Assembly (NCBI GenBank): GCA_016711605.1
Contig: JADJSS010000047.1
Coordinates: 51,887-115,886 of the forward strand
DNA length: 64,000 bases
From: Saprospirales bacterium
Lineage (GTDB): Bacteria; Bacteroidota; Bacteroidia; Chitinophagales; JADIYW01
Direction: 5' to 3'
Below are positions 1-8,899 of the stretch, piece by piece. The notes below the pieces were generated by a model that was not told the DNA's origin, ran no database searches, and worked only from the letters and a program-made list of their open reading frames with translations. The number at the start of each line of letters is the position of its first letter. Positions within the stretch are counted from its first letter, which is position 1. Made by a program: the position numbers and the translations under genes.

Positions 1-28
1 TAAAAGTAATGAATAAAAGAAGTAAAAT

Positions 29-67
29 AATTGAGAAACTTAAACTGAACGAATAAGTTTCTCAATT
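29..67 (-). terminator. Hairpin downstream of the phosphohexomutase gene
   Basis: A perfect 14-bp stem (29-42 with 54-67, loop 43-53) lies just past the stop of the minus-strand mutase gene. On the minus strand it is followed by a T-rich but interrupted tract, so it is probably an intrinsic terminator of moderate strength. Confidence 0.6.
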
Positions 68-96
68 AAATATTGAATTATAAAATTTTTTGAAAG

Positions 97-1497
97 TTAG
101 TTTAGCAAAGTAGCTTTCACCGTTTCCAATACATCAATTACTGCAGCTCTGTCTTTTGCTTGTGCATACACACGCAAAACCGGTTCGGTTCCAGATGCTC
201 TAATCATTGTCCAGATTCCATCTTGCATAAAATATTTCCAGCCATCAATATCTTCTTTGCGTTCTATGGTGTATTTTCCAAAGCTTTTGTACGCATCGTT
301 TTTGCAATTAGTAATTACTTTTTGTTTAATTTCTTCTGAAATATGTAAGTCATATCTGTCATAATCAAATGCGCCAACTACTTCATATACTTCTGCAATT
401 AATTCCTTAATTGTTTTTCCAGTTTTCGCCATAAATTCCATCAACACTAACGCTATCCAAACACCATCGCGCTCTGGAATATGTCCTGTAATAGCAATTC
501 CACCACTTTCTTCACCACCAACTAATACGTTTTCGTTCACCATAATTTCGCACACATATTTAAAACCAACTGGTGTTACTTCGCAAGGTAAATTATACGC
601 ATCGCACAATTTTTTTACTTTATCAGAAACCGTAAACGAAATTGCCACTTTACCTGATAAACCTTTGTATTTGTGTAAATAATGAATCAATAATAAAAGC
701 ACGTGATGCGAATCAATGAAGTTACCTTCGTTATCATAACAACCAATTCTGTCTGCATCACCATCGTTGGCAAAACCAAATTCTATATCAGTAGAATTTT
801 TTATTAGGTTAGAAAATTCTAATAAATTTTTATGTAAAGGTTCTGGTGCTTGTCCATTAAAACCTGGATTTTCTTCGCAATGCAAATACACTAAGTTTTT
901 TGGCAATAATCGTCGAACAATTTTTTGTCCAGCACCAAACATTGCATCATAACCGAAAGTCATTCCACCGTTTCGAATGGATTCCATATCAAAAGATGCT
1001 TCGACATGATTAAAATACATCGTTTCTAAATCAACGTATTCTAATAAACCATTTGCTATAAATTCTTCTAAAGAAGTTGTTGGAATTTCAGCTTTTTCTG
1101 GAATTAAACTTTCTACAATGGCAATATCTGCAGGTGTGCTTGGTCCACCAAAATTTGATTTTAATTTATAGCCATTGTACGTTGGTGGATTGTGTGATGC
1201 AGTAATCACTACACCAGCAGTAGTATTTAATTTTACGCAACCTAATGAAATCATTGGTGTAGAGCAAATGCCTTTGTGTGCATATACTTTCACACCTTCA
1301 TTGCATAAAACTTTTATGGTTACTTCAGTAAAAAGTGGTCCAGCAAAACGGCAATCATGACCGATGGTGATGGATGGTTTTTCTGAGATGGATTTTACCC
1401 AACCTGCTGTTGCTTGTGCTACACGAGCTACGTTTTCAGTTGTGAATTCTTGCGCAATAATGGCGCGCCAGCCGTCTGTTCCAAATTTAATTTGCAT
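97..1497 (-). CDS. Phosphoglucomutase/phosphomannomutase family protein
   Basis: This cytosolic alpha-D-phosphohexomutase interconverts sugar 1- and 6-phosphates and feeds cell-wall and polysaccharide precursors. The 466-residue product has the full family architecture: an N-terminal FGTDGWR segment, the phosphoserine loop TASHNP around residue 100, the metal-binding loop DGDADR around 245, the sugar-binding loop GGEESGG around 330, and the C-terminal phosphate-binding RASGTEP near 440. Length is normal and the frame is intact. Whether the substrate is glucose, mannose or glucosamine phosphate cannot be settled from sequence alone. It has its own promoter, which overlaps the end of the upstream receptor gene, and a hairpin follows the stop. 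Confidence 0.9.
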   Translation of the reverse strand: MQIKFGTDGWRAIIAQEFTTENVARVAQATAGWVKSISEKPSITIGHDCRFAGPLFTEVTIKVLCNEGVKVYAHKGICSTPMISLGCVKLNTTAGVVITASHNPPTYNGYKLKSNFGGPSTPADIAIVESLIPEKAEIPTTSLEEFIANGLLEYVDLETMYFNHVEASFDMESIRNGGMTFGYDAMFGAGQKIVRRLLPKNLVYLHCEENPGFNGQAPEPLHKNLLEFSNLIKNSTDIEFGFANDGDADRIGCYDNEGNFIDSHHVLLLLIHYLHKYKGLSGKVAISFTVSDKVKKLCDAYNLPCEVTPVGFKYVCEIMVNENVLVGGEESGGIAITGHIPERDGVWIALVLMEFMAKTGKTIKELIAEVYEVVGAFDYDRYDLHISEEIKQKVITNCKNDAYKSFGKYTIERKEDIDGWKYFMQDGIWTMIRASGTEPVLRVYAQAKDRAAVIDVLETVKATLLN

Positions 1498-1514
1498 ACT
1501 TCAAAATTGAACCT

Positions 1515-1544
1515 CAAAAGTACGAAAATTAATTTAACCACCAA
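1515..1544 (-). promoter_or_regulatory. Bacteroidota-type promoter for the phosphohexomutase
   Basis: On the minus strand TTG (1542-1544) is followed after 19 bases by TACTTTTG (1515-1522), matching the TTG / TAnnTTTG promoter of this phylum. The box lies 17 bases upstream of the ATG at 1497 and overlaps the last codons of the receptor gene, so the mutase can be transcribed independently. Confidence 0.5.
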
Positions 1545-3948
1545 TTCTGCTTTTCTCTTCTTCGTTACTTTTATTTACACGTGAATTTAGGAATTTTTTA
1601 CCTTTTTGGAAGTTATACGAAACAGTTAAGCTGAAAAAACGAGAACTCCATTTGTTAGTTGTTTTAGAATTTACATTGAAATAATTAGTGGTGTACGACA
1701 TGTTTTTAGTAGCCAAAATATCATTTCCAGCAATTCTGATTCTTAATTTCTTATCAAAAAATGTTTTGGAAAGTGAAATATTCAACATACCATCACTTTT
1801 CATAATATCAGTTGCGTCGTAATGTGGTGAAGTGTAAAAGCCAAATACATTAATCATGAATCCTTTTGGTAAAATAAAAGTGTTGTCCAGTGAAATATTG
1901 AATTTGTGAGATGAAACGATAAATGGTGAATTGTTTACAATAGAGTTGTATTTGAAAAACGTGTATTGTGCAGAATAAGAAATGGTCCACCATTTAAATA
2001 TTTCTTTGTTGATATTAAATCCAATATTTAAGTTGTTTCGTATTTTAAAATTGCTGGCTCTATAAGTAGAAATTTTTGTACTGTCATCTTGAAAAATTAA
2101 ATGTGTATAATTGTTGTTTAAATTTTCATGTCCAATAAAAAAGCTGTATGCATTTTTAAATGTATAGGTAAATTCAGTAACATTGATATATTGAGGTTTT
2201 AGATTTGCATTTCCAGTCCAAACAGAATAAGGACTTAAATAAAATTGAAAAGGATTTAAATCATTAAAATCAGGTCGTTGAATTTTTCTGCTATAGTTGA
2301 TGTTTATACTATGTTTTTCTTTGATGCTTTTTTGAATAAATAAACTTGGAAAAAAATCAACATAGTGTCTTTTGGTGATGGAATTTAAAGTGTAAGATCG
2401 TTGGTTGGTATTGGTTTGTTCAATGCGCAAACCAAGGTTGGTGCTCCATCCTTTTTTCCAGTTTTTGCTCCATGTAGAAAATATTGCATTGATATTTTCA
2501 ATGTATTGAAATTTATTTGATTTGGTGCTGTCTATTATATAGTCGTTTCCAATTAAGTTATTAAATTTTATATCGTTGCTGGTTTTTGTCCAAGTAAATT
2601 TTACACCAACTTCAATGCTGTGTTCGTGTTTTAATGTTTTGTTGTAATTTACTTTTGAAGTATGCAAATTTACGATGTAAGGATTGTCTTGTTTAAAATC
2701 TAAACGTGGAATGTTTTTTTCAAGTGCATTTGAATCTAAATATGCCATATTTAAATGACTGAGTGTATATAAATTGAAGTATGTATAATCGTAAGTAAAT
2801 TCTAAAGTACTACCAGTGCTGTCTAATTGACTTCTAAAATTAAAGTTAGCTGATGGATTTATGCTTTTAACGTCTGCAGTATTTATTGTTTTTTGAATAG
2901 AATTTACATTTTCTGAAGCAAGAACATTATTGATAATATTTAAATTAGAAGTTGACGTATGTGGATTTTTAAATTGAAATAATTCACCACCAATTCCAAT
3001 TGTATTTCTATCGTTGATGTTATATTTTAAACTAAGATTTGCATAATGACTAATGAATTTATTTTTATCAAAACCATTTTCATCAAATCGTTCAACTGAG
3101 TTTGTGGTTGTGAAATTGCGTACAAATGTGTTTTTTTGATAGTTGTTGTTGTATCCAAAATTATAGTTGGTGCTTAATGTAATTTTTTTGTGATTCACAT
3201 TAATATTAAAACCAGTTTCTGCGCTTGCATATTCATTTTGTCGATAATTTGCAAATACAGAACCGTTGGTTCCGGTTCTGAGGTTTGATTTTAATTGAAT
3301 TTCTAAAACACCACCTTTTGCATTTGCATCATATCTTGCTGATGGATTGCTGACCACTTCAATTTTTTTCACGTTTGAACTTTGAATCGATTTTAACAAA
3401 CTTGCAAGTTGGTCACCAGTCAATTGTTCAACTTTCCCGTTTATCATTACTTGTACTTGGTTTTTACCATTTACACGAATTTCATCATTGCCATTTACGG
3501 TAACGCCTGGCACGGAACGCAATAAATCCATCACACTTTCGCCACTTGATTTTGCGCTATTTTCTACGTTGTATACAATGCGATCTGCTTTGCGTTCTAT
3601 AATTGGTTTTGTTGATGTAATTTCAACACCTTTCAACATATTTGCTTCAACTTTAAGTTCAATGATTCCAAAATCAAAAATTTCTTCAGCATCATTTTTA
3701 ACTTCTATAATTGCTTGAACTGTATCTGTTTTGTAACCAACATAAATAATTTCCATGAAATAATTTTCTGGTTTTATGTCTTTGATTTCAAATTTTCCTA
3801 AGCTGTCAGTAGTCGTGCCATTTAAATAAGTAGAATCGTTGTATTTATGCAAAATAATGTTGCAAAACTCAATTGGTTTTTTGTTTTCATCTAGTACAAT
3901 TCCTTGTATAGTGTTACCAAAAATTGATGTAGATATCAATAAAAGCAA
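1534..3948 (-). CDS. TonB-dependent receptor-like outer-membrane protein
   Basis: The protein of about 804 residues starts with a carboxypeptidase-regulatory-like beta-sandwich (roughly residues 10-85), followed by a TonB plug-like domain with the SVMDLLRSVPGV and NGNDEIRVNGK region (about 120-230), and a long beta-barrel of the outer-membrane beta-barrel 3 type ending in an aromatic-rich strand. It is likely an outer-membrane receptor or barrel; the ligand is unknown. The visible frame opens with TTG inside the signal peptide. An ATG at 3971 (MRYLF...) joins the frame if the A5 run at 3957-3961 is A6, which would restore a perfect signal peptide, so the true start is probably 3971. It lies between the GIN-protein operon and the mutase. 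Confidence 0.85.
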   Translation of the reverse strand: MLLLISTSIFGNTIQGIVLDENKKPIEFCNIILHKYNDSTYLNGTTTDSLGKFEIKDIKPENYFMEIIYVGYKTDTVQAIIEVKNDAEEIFDFGIIELKVEANMLKGVEITSTKPIIERKADRIVYNVENSAKSSGESVMDLLRSVPGVTVNGNDEIRVNGKNQVQVMINGKVEQLTGDQLASLLKSIQSSNVKKIEVVSNPSARYDANAKGGVLEIQLKSNLRTGTNGSVFANYRQNEYASAETGFNINVNHKKITLSTNYNFGYNNNYQKNTFVRNFTTTNSVERFDENGFDKNKFISHYANLSLKYNINDRNTIGIGGELFQFKNPHTSTSNLNIINNVLASENVNSIQKTINTADVKSINPSANFNFRSQLDSTGSTLEFTYDYTYFNLYTLSHLNMAYLDSNALEKNIPRLDFKQDNPYIVNLHTSKVNYNKTLKHEHSIEVGVKFTWTKTSNDIKFNNLIGNDYIIDSTKSNKFQYIENINAIFSTWSKNWKKGWSTNLGLRIEQTNTNQRSYTLNSITKRHYVDFFPSLFIQKSIKEKHSININYSRKIQRPDFNDLNPFQFYLSPYSVWTGNANLKPQYINVTEFTYTFKNAYSFFIGHENLNNNYTHLIFQDDSTKISTYRASNFKIRNNLNIGFNINKEIFKWWTISYSAQYTFFKYNSIVNNSPFIVSSHKFNISLDNTFILPKGFMINVFGFYTSPHYDATDIMKSDGMLNISLSKTFFDKKLRIRIAGNDILATKNMSYTTNYFNVNSKTTNKWSSRFFSLTVSYNFQKGKKFLNSRVNKSNEEEKSRIGG

Positions 3949-4058
3949 AGAGATTGAAAAAGATAGCGCATAAATACAAAATTAAATTCTTACCAAAATA
4001 GTTAGTGGTAATTTTTATTTTTTTATTACAGTATTTCTAAAATATTTTTTTTGAAAGA

Positions 4059-4769
4059 TTAATATTCGACAACATTTGATGCACCAGATGTTACTTTATT
4101 TATTGTTTTTGGCGTACTAATATATTTTATTGAAGATGCGCCGCTTGCTTTTACTTCTAACGTATCACTGCAATCTACAATAACTTTTGATGCACCAGAT
4201 GCACTAATATCTGCAAAATTATTTTTACAATTTTTACCGTTGTAATTTGAGGCACCTGAAGCATCAAGTAATAATTTTGTTGCAGAACCATTTACATTAA
4301 TTTTTGATGCTCCAGAAACATCTATATCCAATTTTTCAGTTTTAACAAAAATGTTTATTCTTGAAGCACCTGAATTTTTTATGGAAATTTCTTTCCCAAT
4401 GAAAGTATAATCACTTGTAAAAGTAGATGCACCACTTACAAAAATTGCAATTAAAGAATTACCATAAACTATTGCTTTTAATGTTTTTGTTTTGCAAAAA
4501 TTGCAATCTTTTAATTTTAAAGATAGTTCGTTGTTGGTGTTTGTAACGGATAGGTTTTTTAGTGTGTTTTCATCTATTTCAACGCTAACTTTATTCTCAT
4601 TACTATGTTTAAATTCCACTTGAAATGAGTTGCTGATTTTTAAAGTGCTAAATTGATTCAATACATAATTTTTTGTAACAATATTATTCGATGCAAATAT
4701 TGTTGACTGAAAAACTATTGATGTTATTAAAAAAAATATTGCTTTTTTGATTGTTTTTTGTGTTTGCAT
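4059..4769 (-). CDS. Head GIN domain (DUF2807) secreted protein
   Basis: The protein has a signal peptide (IFFLITSIVFQSTIFA) and a repetitive beta-strand region typical of the putative auto-transporter adhesin head GIN domain. The tetrapeptide SGAS occurs seven times, each at a strand turn, as expected for a beta-solenoid. The domain is named for its resemblance to adhesins; its biochemical role is unknown. I chose the ATG at 4769 because it begins directly with the signal peptide; an in-frame ATG at 4808 adds an unlikely 13-residue extension. It is the last gene of the ECF sigma operon and is probably an envelope-stress output. Confidence 0.8.
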   Translation of the reverse strand: MQTQKTIKKAIFFLITSIVFQSTIFASNNIVTKNYVLNQFSTLKISNSFQVEFKHSNENKVSVEIDENTLKNLSVTNTNNELSLKLKDCNFCKTKTLKAIVYGNSLIAIFVSGASTFTSDYTFIGKEISIKNSGASRINIFVKTEKLDIDVSGASKINVNGSATKLLLDASGASNYNGKNCKNNFADISASGASKVIVDCSDTLEVKASGASSIKYISTPKTINKVTSGASNVVEY

Positions 4770-4832
4770 GTTGAATGATTTTTTTTGTTTAATAAATAAT
4801 AATATCACTGTTTTTACTTGTTATTTTGATGG

Positions 4833-5870
4833 TTAAGAAGCATCTGTTGCTGTTTTTGTTTTTGCTGATATTTCTGTATTGTTTTCTGTTTCATTTTTAG
4901 AAATAGTTAATTGCAATCTTGAGTTTTTTACATCAACATCACCGTTAATATCTTTAATTTTTATGTTGATTGGATTTTCAGGATTTATTTTCAATTTATT
5001 ATCAGAATAAGTAGAAACAATAGATATTCCTTTAAGTGTTTTCGCAATTTCATCAATCATTAAATCGCTGTATGTTAGCACTGAATTGAGTTCTTGCTGT
5101 AATGATTTTATTTTTATATCAGAATAGGTTGCAGTCGTTTTTATGGTTCCAGCTTTTTGTATGGTAATGTCGCCATAATTAGTGCTTAATGATTGTATGT
5201 ATGGACAACTAGTAAGTTTAATGTCGCAATAACTAGTGCTGCTATTTAATGTGTCAATATTATCAATAATAAAATCGCCATAACTTGAATTTATTTTTAC
5301 GTTACTCAGATTTCCTAAGTTTACATCACCATATGTTGAACTTATAATGGTTTTGTTTGTGTTTTTTTCAATGGTTATATCGCTATAGTTAGATGAAATT
5401 TTTAATGGTATATTGATGTCACCAATCTGTAAAAAGCCGTAATTAATAGTAAGGTTTAGCTGTGCTATGTTTTTTGGTAAATACAAAATACTTTTAGCTT
5501 CATATTGTGTGCTTTTCGTAATTTTGTCTTTTGTTTTTAGAATCCAATTCCAAATTGATGAAGATTTATCGAAGTCTATAGTCGTATTTATAGATAATTT
5601 ATTAAAGCTACTATTTGCATTTATATCTAACATTTCTTGCAAATTGTTTGTTGTAAAATCGGATTTATTGGTTTTCATAATAAAGTCAATTCTTACAAAA
5701 TCTTTGTCCCAGAATTCAATTTTATAAATTTGTTCACGAGCATTTAATTCAACCGTAGAATTTAGATTAACTTTCCATTCTTTCGTAATTTTTATTTCTT
5801 TCATTGCATCTTCAGCAAATCCAACAGAAATAAAAAATAAACTAGCTAATATTGTTAGAAGAGATTTCAT
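4833..5870 (-). CDS. Secreted repeat protein, likely DUF4097-like beta-solenoid
   Basis: This 345-residue protein has a clear signal peptide ending at GFA-ED. Its second half contains about eight repeats of the pattern Y-[SGC]-D followed by a hydrophobic strand (YSDITI, YGDVNL, YGDFII, YCDIKL, YGDITI, YSDIKI, YSDLMI), spaced 17-23 residues apart, which implies a right-handed parallel beta-helix. No catalytic motif is visible. Its start overlaps the end of the upstream anti-sigma gene by 29 bases, so translation is probably coupled. The same repeated-strand logic as in the GIN protein downstream suggests a surface structural pair, but function is unknown. Confidence 0.75.
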   Translation of the reverse strand: MKSLLTILASLFFISVGFAEDAMKEIKITKEWKVNLNSTVELNAREQIYKIEFWDKDFVRIDFIMKTNKSDFTTNNLQEMLDINANSSFNKLSINTTIDFDKSSSIWNWILKTKDKITKSTQYEAKSILYLPKNIAQLNLTINYGFLQIGDINIPLKISSNYSDITIEKNTNKTIISSTYGDVNLGNLSNVKINSSYGDFIIDNIDTLNSSTSYCDIKLTSCPYIQSLSTNYGDITIQKAGTIKTTATYSDIKIKSLQQELNSVLTYSDLMIDEIAKTLKGISIVSTYSDNKLKINPENPINIKIKDINGDVDVKNSRLQLTISKNETENNTEISAKTKTATDAS

Positions 5871-6384
5871 TTTTTATCTGTTTATCTTGTTTTTTTAATA
5901 CTTCTTCAATGCGTTCTATCAATTCTAATTTTGCTTTATAGTATTTTAAAATCGCATCTTTTATTTTTGGATTATTAGGATTTTTTTTCAACTCATTCAA
6001 TAATATAACTTTCATCGGATTGTCAGCATTTACTTCTTGTTCCACTTCTTTTGGTATTTCTAATTTAGTAGAATCCATACTTATTAATTTCGATTGAATA
6101 TCTGTTTCATACTCGTTTATTTGCATGCAAAATTCTTTGGAAACACCATCAATTGAACAAATAGTTGTCATGTTTTTTGTTGAATTAGGTGTAGCAATTT
6201 TCAGCACCAATACACCAACCAAACACGCAGCAGCAGCAAATTGAATCCATCGATTTTTCCATATTGGAATTACTTTCTTAACTGCGATTTTTTGCTCCAA
6301 ATTTTCCCAAACACGATGTTTGTTTGTAAATTCAACATCAAACTCATGCTTGTTTTCCTTTAAATATTTTTCAAAATTATCCAT
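5842..6384 (-). CDS. Putative anti-sigma factor, single-pass membrane protein
   Basis: The 180-residue product has an N-terminal cytosolic segment of about 75 residues, one transmembrane helix (WIQFAAAACLVGVLVLKIA) and a charged C-terminal part predicted to be helical and extracytoplasmic. This is the standard layout of Bacteroidota anti-sigma factors. It overlaps the ECF sigma gene by 8 bases and the next gene by 29 bases, so the three are almost certainly one operon. By inference it holds the sigma factor at the membrane until a signal releases it. There is no recognisable zinc-finger motif, so the call rests on context and topology. Confidence 0.65.
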   Translation of the reverse strand: MDNFEKYLKENKHEFDVEFTNKHRVWENLEQKIAVKKVIPIWKNRWIQFAAAACLVGVLVLKIATPNSTKNMTTICSIDGVSKEFCMQINEYETDIQSKLISMDSTKLEIPKEVEQEVNADNPMKVILLNELKKNPNNPKIKDAILKYYKAKLELIERIEEVLKKQDKQIKNEISSNNIS

Positions 6385-6931
6385 GTGTATTGTTTGATTG
6401 TACTAAAATTTCTTTCAACTTATTTTTTGCTTTAAACAACTGTGATTTTGACGTCGATTCTGTTATTTCTAATAGAGTTGCAATTTCTACATGCGAATAA
6501 TTTTCAAACATAAATAAATTAAAAACTACTCGGTAGCCATTTGGCAATTGTTCAATCGCATTTTTTATTTGTTCAATAGAAAAATTAAATTTATCGTCTT
6601 TGTCATCACTTTCACTATCACTTTCACCTTCACTTTTCTCATCCAATTCTTGCCAACTTATTTTTTTCTTTTTAAGACTATTAATGCAAGTGTTGGTAAT
6701 AATCTGTTTAATCCAACTTCCAATGCTGCTTTCATTTCTAAACTGATGAATATTTTCAAATATTTTTATAAATCCATCTTGTAAAGCATCTTCAGCTTCT
6801 GTTTGGTTTTGCAAAATTCTTCTACATATATTATACATAGCATCAGCATATTGCATATACAATTGCTTGCAAGCCAAAACATCTTTTTGTTTTAACTTTC
6901 CTAAAAAAATATCATCAATTATTAAGGTCAA
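6377..6931 (-). CDS. ECF-type RNA polymerase sigma factor
   Basis: The protein has sigma-70 region 2 (ADAMYNICRRIL, then EDALQDGFIKIFENI) and region 4 with a helix-turn-helix (HVEIATLLEITESTSKSQLFKAKNKL), as in extracytoplasmic-function sigma factors. It would direct RNA polymerase to envelope or stress promoters, likely including its own operon. An acidic insert (SEGESDSESDDKDDK) sits in the linker between the two regions. The frame opens at a TTG (6931). An ATG at 6945 would join if the short T run at 6932-6936 is one base short, giving MKSKK plus the visible sequence, so the start may be 6945. The anti-sigma partner follows with an 8-base overlap. Confidence 0.9.
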   Translation of the reverse strand: MTLIIDDIFLGKLKQKDVLACKQLYMQYADAMYNICRRILQNQTEAEDALQDGFIKIFENIHQFRNESSIGSWIKQIITNTCINSLKKKKISWQELDEKSEGESDSESDDKDDKFNFSIEQIKNAIEQLPNGYRVVFNLFMFENYSHVEIATLLEITESTSKSQLFKAKNKLKEILVQSNNTHG

Positions 6932-7071
6932 TTTTTACTTTTCATTTATAAAGACACCATAAAGTTGAATAGTTGCCTGCCAATTTCAAAAAAAATAGTG
7001 TTTTTTATTGTGTTTATCGTATTTATTAACAACATGGAATAGTTTCTTCTATAAAATTTGTGTTTAGAAGC

Positions 7072-7079
7072 TATTTTTG
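7072..7079 (+). promoter_or_regulatory. TAnnTTTG box 4 nt before the pcm start
   Basis: TATTTTTG matches the Bacteroidota -7 element and ends exactly four bases before the ATG at 7084, implying a leaderless or near-leaderless message. No well-spaced TTG is visible upstream. Confidence 0.4.
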
Positions 7080-7083
7080 TGCT

Positions 7084-7575
7084 ATGCAAGATACGTTCAG
7101 ACAGCAAGGTTTGCGCAAACGATTAGTAGGTGAGTTGAAAGATTTAGGTATCCAAGATGAAAAAGTGTTGGCTGCCATTCAAAAAATTCCGCGTCATTTT
7201 TTTATGGATGCATCTTTTGAAGAAAAAGCGTACGATAATATTCCGTTTCCAATTGGTCGTGGACAAACGATTTCAAATCCGTTTACCGTTGCATATCAAA
7301 CGCAATTATTAGAGATTGAAGAAGGCGACACGGTGTTGGAAATTGGGTTGCCTTCGTTTGCGCCATTTGATAAAATTATAATAACGGCTGCTGCTCCAGA
7401 AATTCCACAAAAATTATTGGATCAATTAGCTATTGGTGGTAGCATGGTAATTCCGTTTGGTGAAGGCAATACACAAAAGATGTTGCGAATTAAACGATTG
7501 GTTAACAATCATTATGAAAAAGAAATCTTTGATACATTTACCTTTGTGCCGATGTTAAAAGGCATTGAAAATTAA
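7084..7575 (+). CDS. pcm: Protein-L-isoaspartate O-methyltransferase, internally deleted
   Basis: The family methylates damaged isoaspartyl residues with S-adenosylmethionine to allow repair. The N-terminus (RQQGLRKRLV, then FPIGRGQTISNPFTVAYQ) and the C-terminal half (FDKIIITAAAPEIP, GGSMVIPFGE, FVPMLKG) are well conserved. However, residue 88 (end of TVLEIG) runs straight into LPSFAPFDK, so the GTGSGYQ cofactor loop and about 50 following residues are missing. The product is about 163 residues instead of the usual 205-215. The lesion is in frame with GG at both likely edges, so it is either a real deletion or an assembly collapse. As read, the enzyme could not bind its cofactor. I chose the ATG at 7084 because homologues start with this M-x-D-x-x-R-x-Q-G pattern. 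Confidence 0.85.
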   Translation: MQDTFRQQGLRKRLVGELKDLGIQDEKVLAAIQKIPRHFFMDASFEEKAYDNIPFPIGRGQTISNPFTVAYQTQLLEIEEGDTVLEIGLPSFAPFDKIIITAAAPEIPQKLLDQLAIGGSMVIPFGEGNTQKMLRIKRLVNNHYEKEIFDTFTFVPMLKGIEN

Positions 7576-7585
7576 TTTTATAAAC

Positions 7586-8878
7586 ATGAAGAATTTAAAA
7601 CTTATAACACTTCTATTTTTTACGCTTTTATTTTTAAATAATAATGCACAAAATACAGTACAAAAAAACGTTTTGCCACCAGCAGAAAAGCCACAAAGTG
7701 GTAGTTTAAAAGATTTAAATGCTTTAGAAAAAGAGAAAATTCAGCAAATTGATATTAAAAAATCAAATTCAACAGTAATTAAAAATCAAAACACCAATCC
7801 TGATGAATTTTCTACACAACCAATTGTGAAAGGCAAAGCTACAGTTGTAAAAAAAGTTGAGAAAGTTGAAAAATCTAATTTGCCAACTACTATCAAAACA
7901 GCAACAACAAAAGATAGTGTTAAATTAAAAGAAGCTGTAAAATCTCCAACTATTAAAACAGATAAACCAGTAAAAGTACAAAGTGCAGCAGAAATCATGA
8001 ATGAAGTTAATTCAAAAAGTAAAAAAGTAGAAGATGATTTTTCAAGTACACCAATTGTAAAAGGTAAAGCAGTAGTAAAATCAACGACGAAAGAAAAAGA
8101 GATAGAAAAAGCAACATCCACTGAAATAAAAAAATACAATAAAATTGACACCACAAAAAAATTAAAAGATTTTTATTTCGAGACAACACCAATTACGAAT
8201 AGTTCAAATAAACCGAGCTATAATTTACCAAATCCTAAAAAAGAAGATAAAGAAATTGCAGAAGCTAAAATTCCGGTGAATTCAAAAACAACTGCCAAAG
8301 AGAATTTAACAAAAGAAGATTTAGCTCAAAAAGAGAGTTACGACAAGTATGCAAAAGAAGCAGATTCAATCCGCAAAACCAATAAACGTTGGTTGGATAG
8401 CGTGTTGGCATCGTTGCCAGTTAAAGTTCCGGTAACTGTAAATTCTAACGATTATATAGAAATTTATGTTAGTGGTGGTGGTTTATACGCAGGACAAAAT
8501 GCAAAAATCTATGATCGACTTTCTATTTTTCATACAGGTATGGTGCAGCGCGAATACAAAACAAAATTGCAAGGTGAACAACGTGAAGAAAAGAAAATTT
8601 CTAAAGATGAATTAATGAAACTGGCACAATATATTGTTGATTTAGGTTTCTTTGAATTTAAAAAAGAGTATGATTGCGATGCAAATGATGTTGATTGCAA
8701 TGCAAGAATGAAACGAGAACCACAACCAATTCCATTGAATATTACTGTTGCCATTGGCGCACGCAGAAACAAAGTGAGTGTGGCACTTTTTGCGCCGAAT
8801 ATGGAAGCTAATTTTGTGGATTATCCACCAAAATTAGAAAAGATTCTGAATGCTATCTATTCTGTAATTGAAAAATAA
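7586..8878 (+). CDS. Lysine-rich secreted protein with PIVKGKA repeats
   Basis: The protein of 430 residues has a signal peptide (ITLLFFTLLFLNNNAQ), a long low-complexity Lys/Thr/Ser-rich segment, and a folded C-terminal domain of about 160 residues starting near YIEIYVSGGG. The linker carries three copies of an F-[SE]-x-T/Q-P-I-[VT] motif (FSTQPIVKGKA, FSSTPIVKGKA, FETTPITNSSN). The C-domain includes a KISKDELMKLAQYIVDLGFF helix, a YDCDANDVDC segment with paired cysteines and a final helix. It resembles DUF6438-like proteins in layout, but I cannot confirm that. A paralogue follows 21 bases downstream, so they are likely co-transcribed. Function is unknown; periplasmic or surface location is inferred from the signal peptide. 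Confidence 0.75.
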   Translation: MKNLKLITLLFFTLLFLNNNAQNTVQKNVLPPAEKPQSGSLKDLNALEKEKIQQIDIKKSNSTVIKNQNTNPDEFSTQPIVKGKATVVKKVEKVEKSNLPTTIKTATTKDSVKLKEAVKSPTIKTDKPVKVQSAAEIMNEVNSKSKKVEDDFSSTPIVKGKAVVKSTTKEKEIEKATSTEIKKYNKIDTTKKLKDFYFETTPITNSSNKPSYNLPNPKKEDKEIAEAKIPVNSKTTAKENLTKEDLAQKESYDKYAKEADSIRKTNKRWLDSVLASLPVKVPVTVNSNDYIEIYVSGGGLYAGQNAKIYDRLSIFHTGMVQREYKTKLQGEQREEKKISKDELMKLAQYIVDLGFFEFKKEYDCDANDVDCNARMKREPQPIPLNITVAIGARRNKVSVALFAPNMEANFVDYPPKLEKILNAIYSVIEK

Positions 8879-8899
8879 TTTTATTAAACTGTATTAGAT

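Noticed and set aside
4059..4769. Regular repeats within the GIN-protein gene resembling an array
   Set aside because: They are codon-level SGAS repeats of a protein, with irregular spacing and no conserved DNA repeats or unique spacers as in CRISPR.
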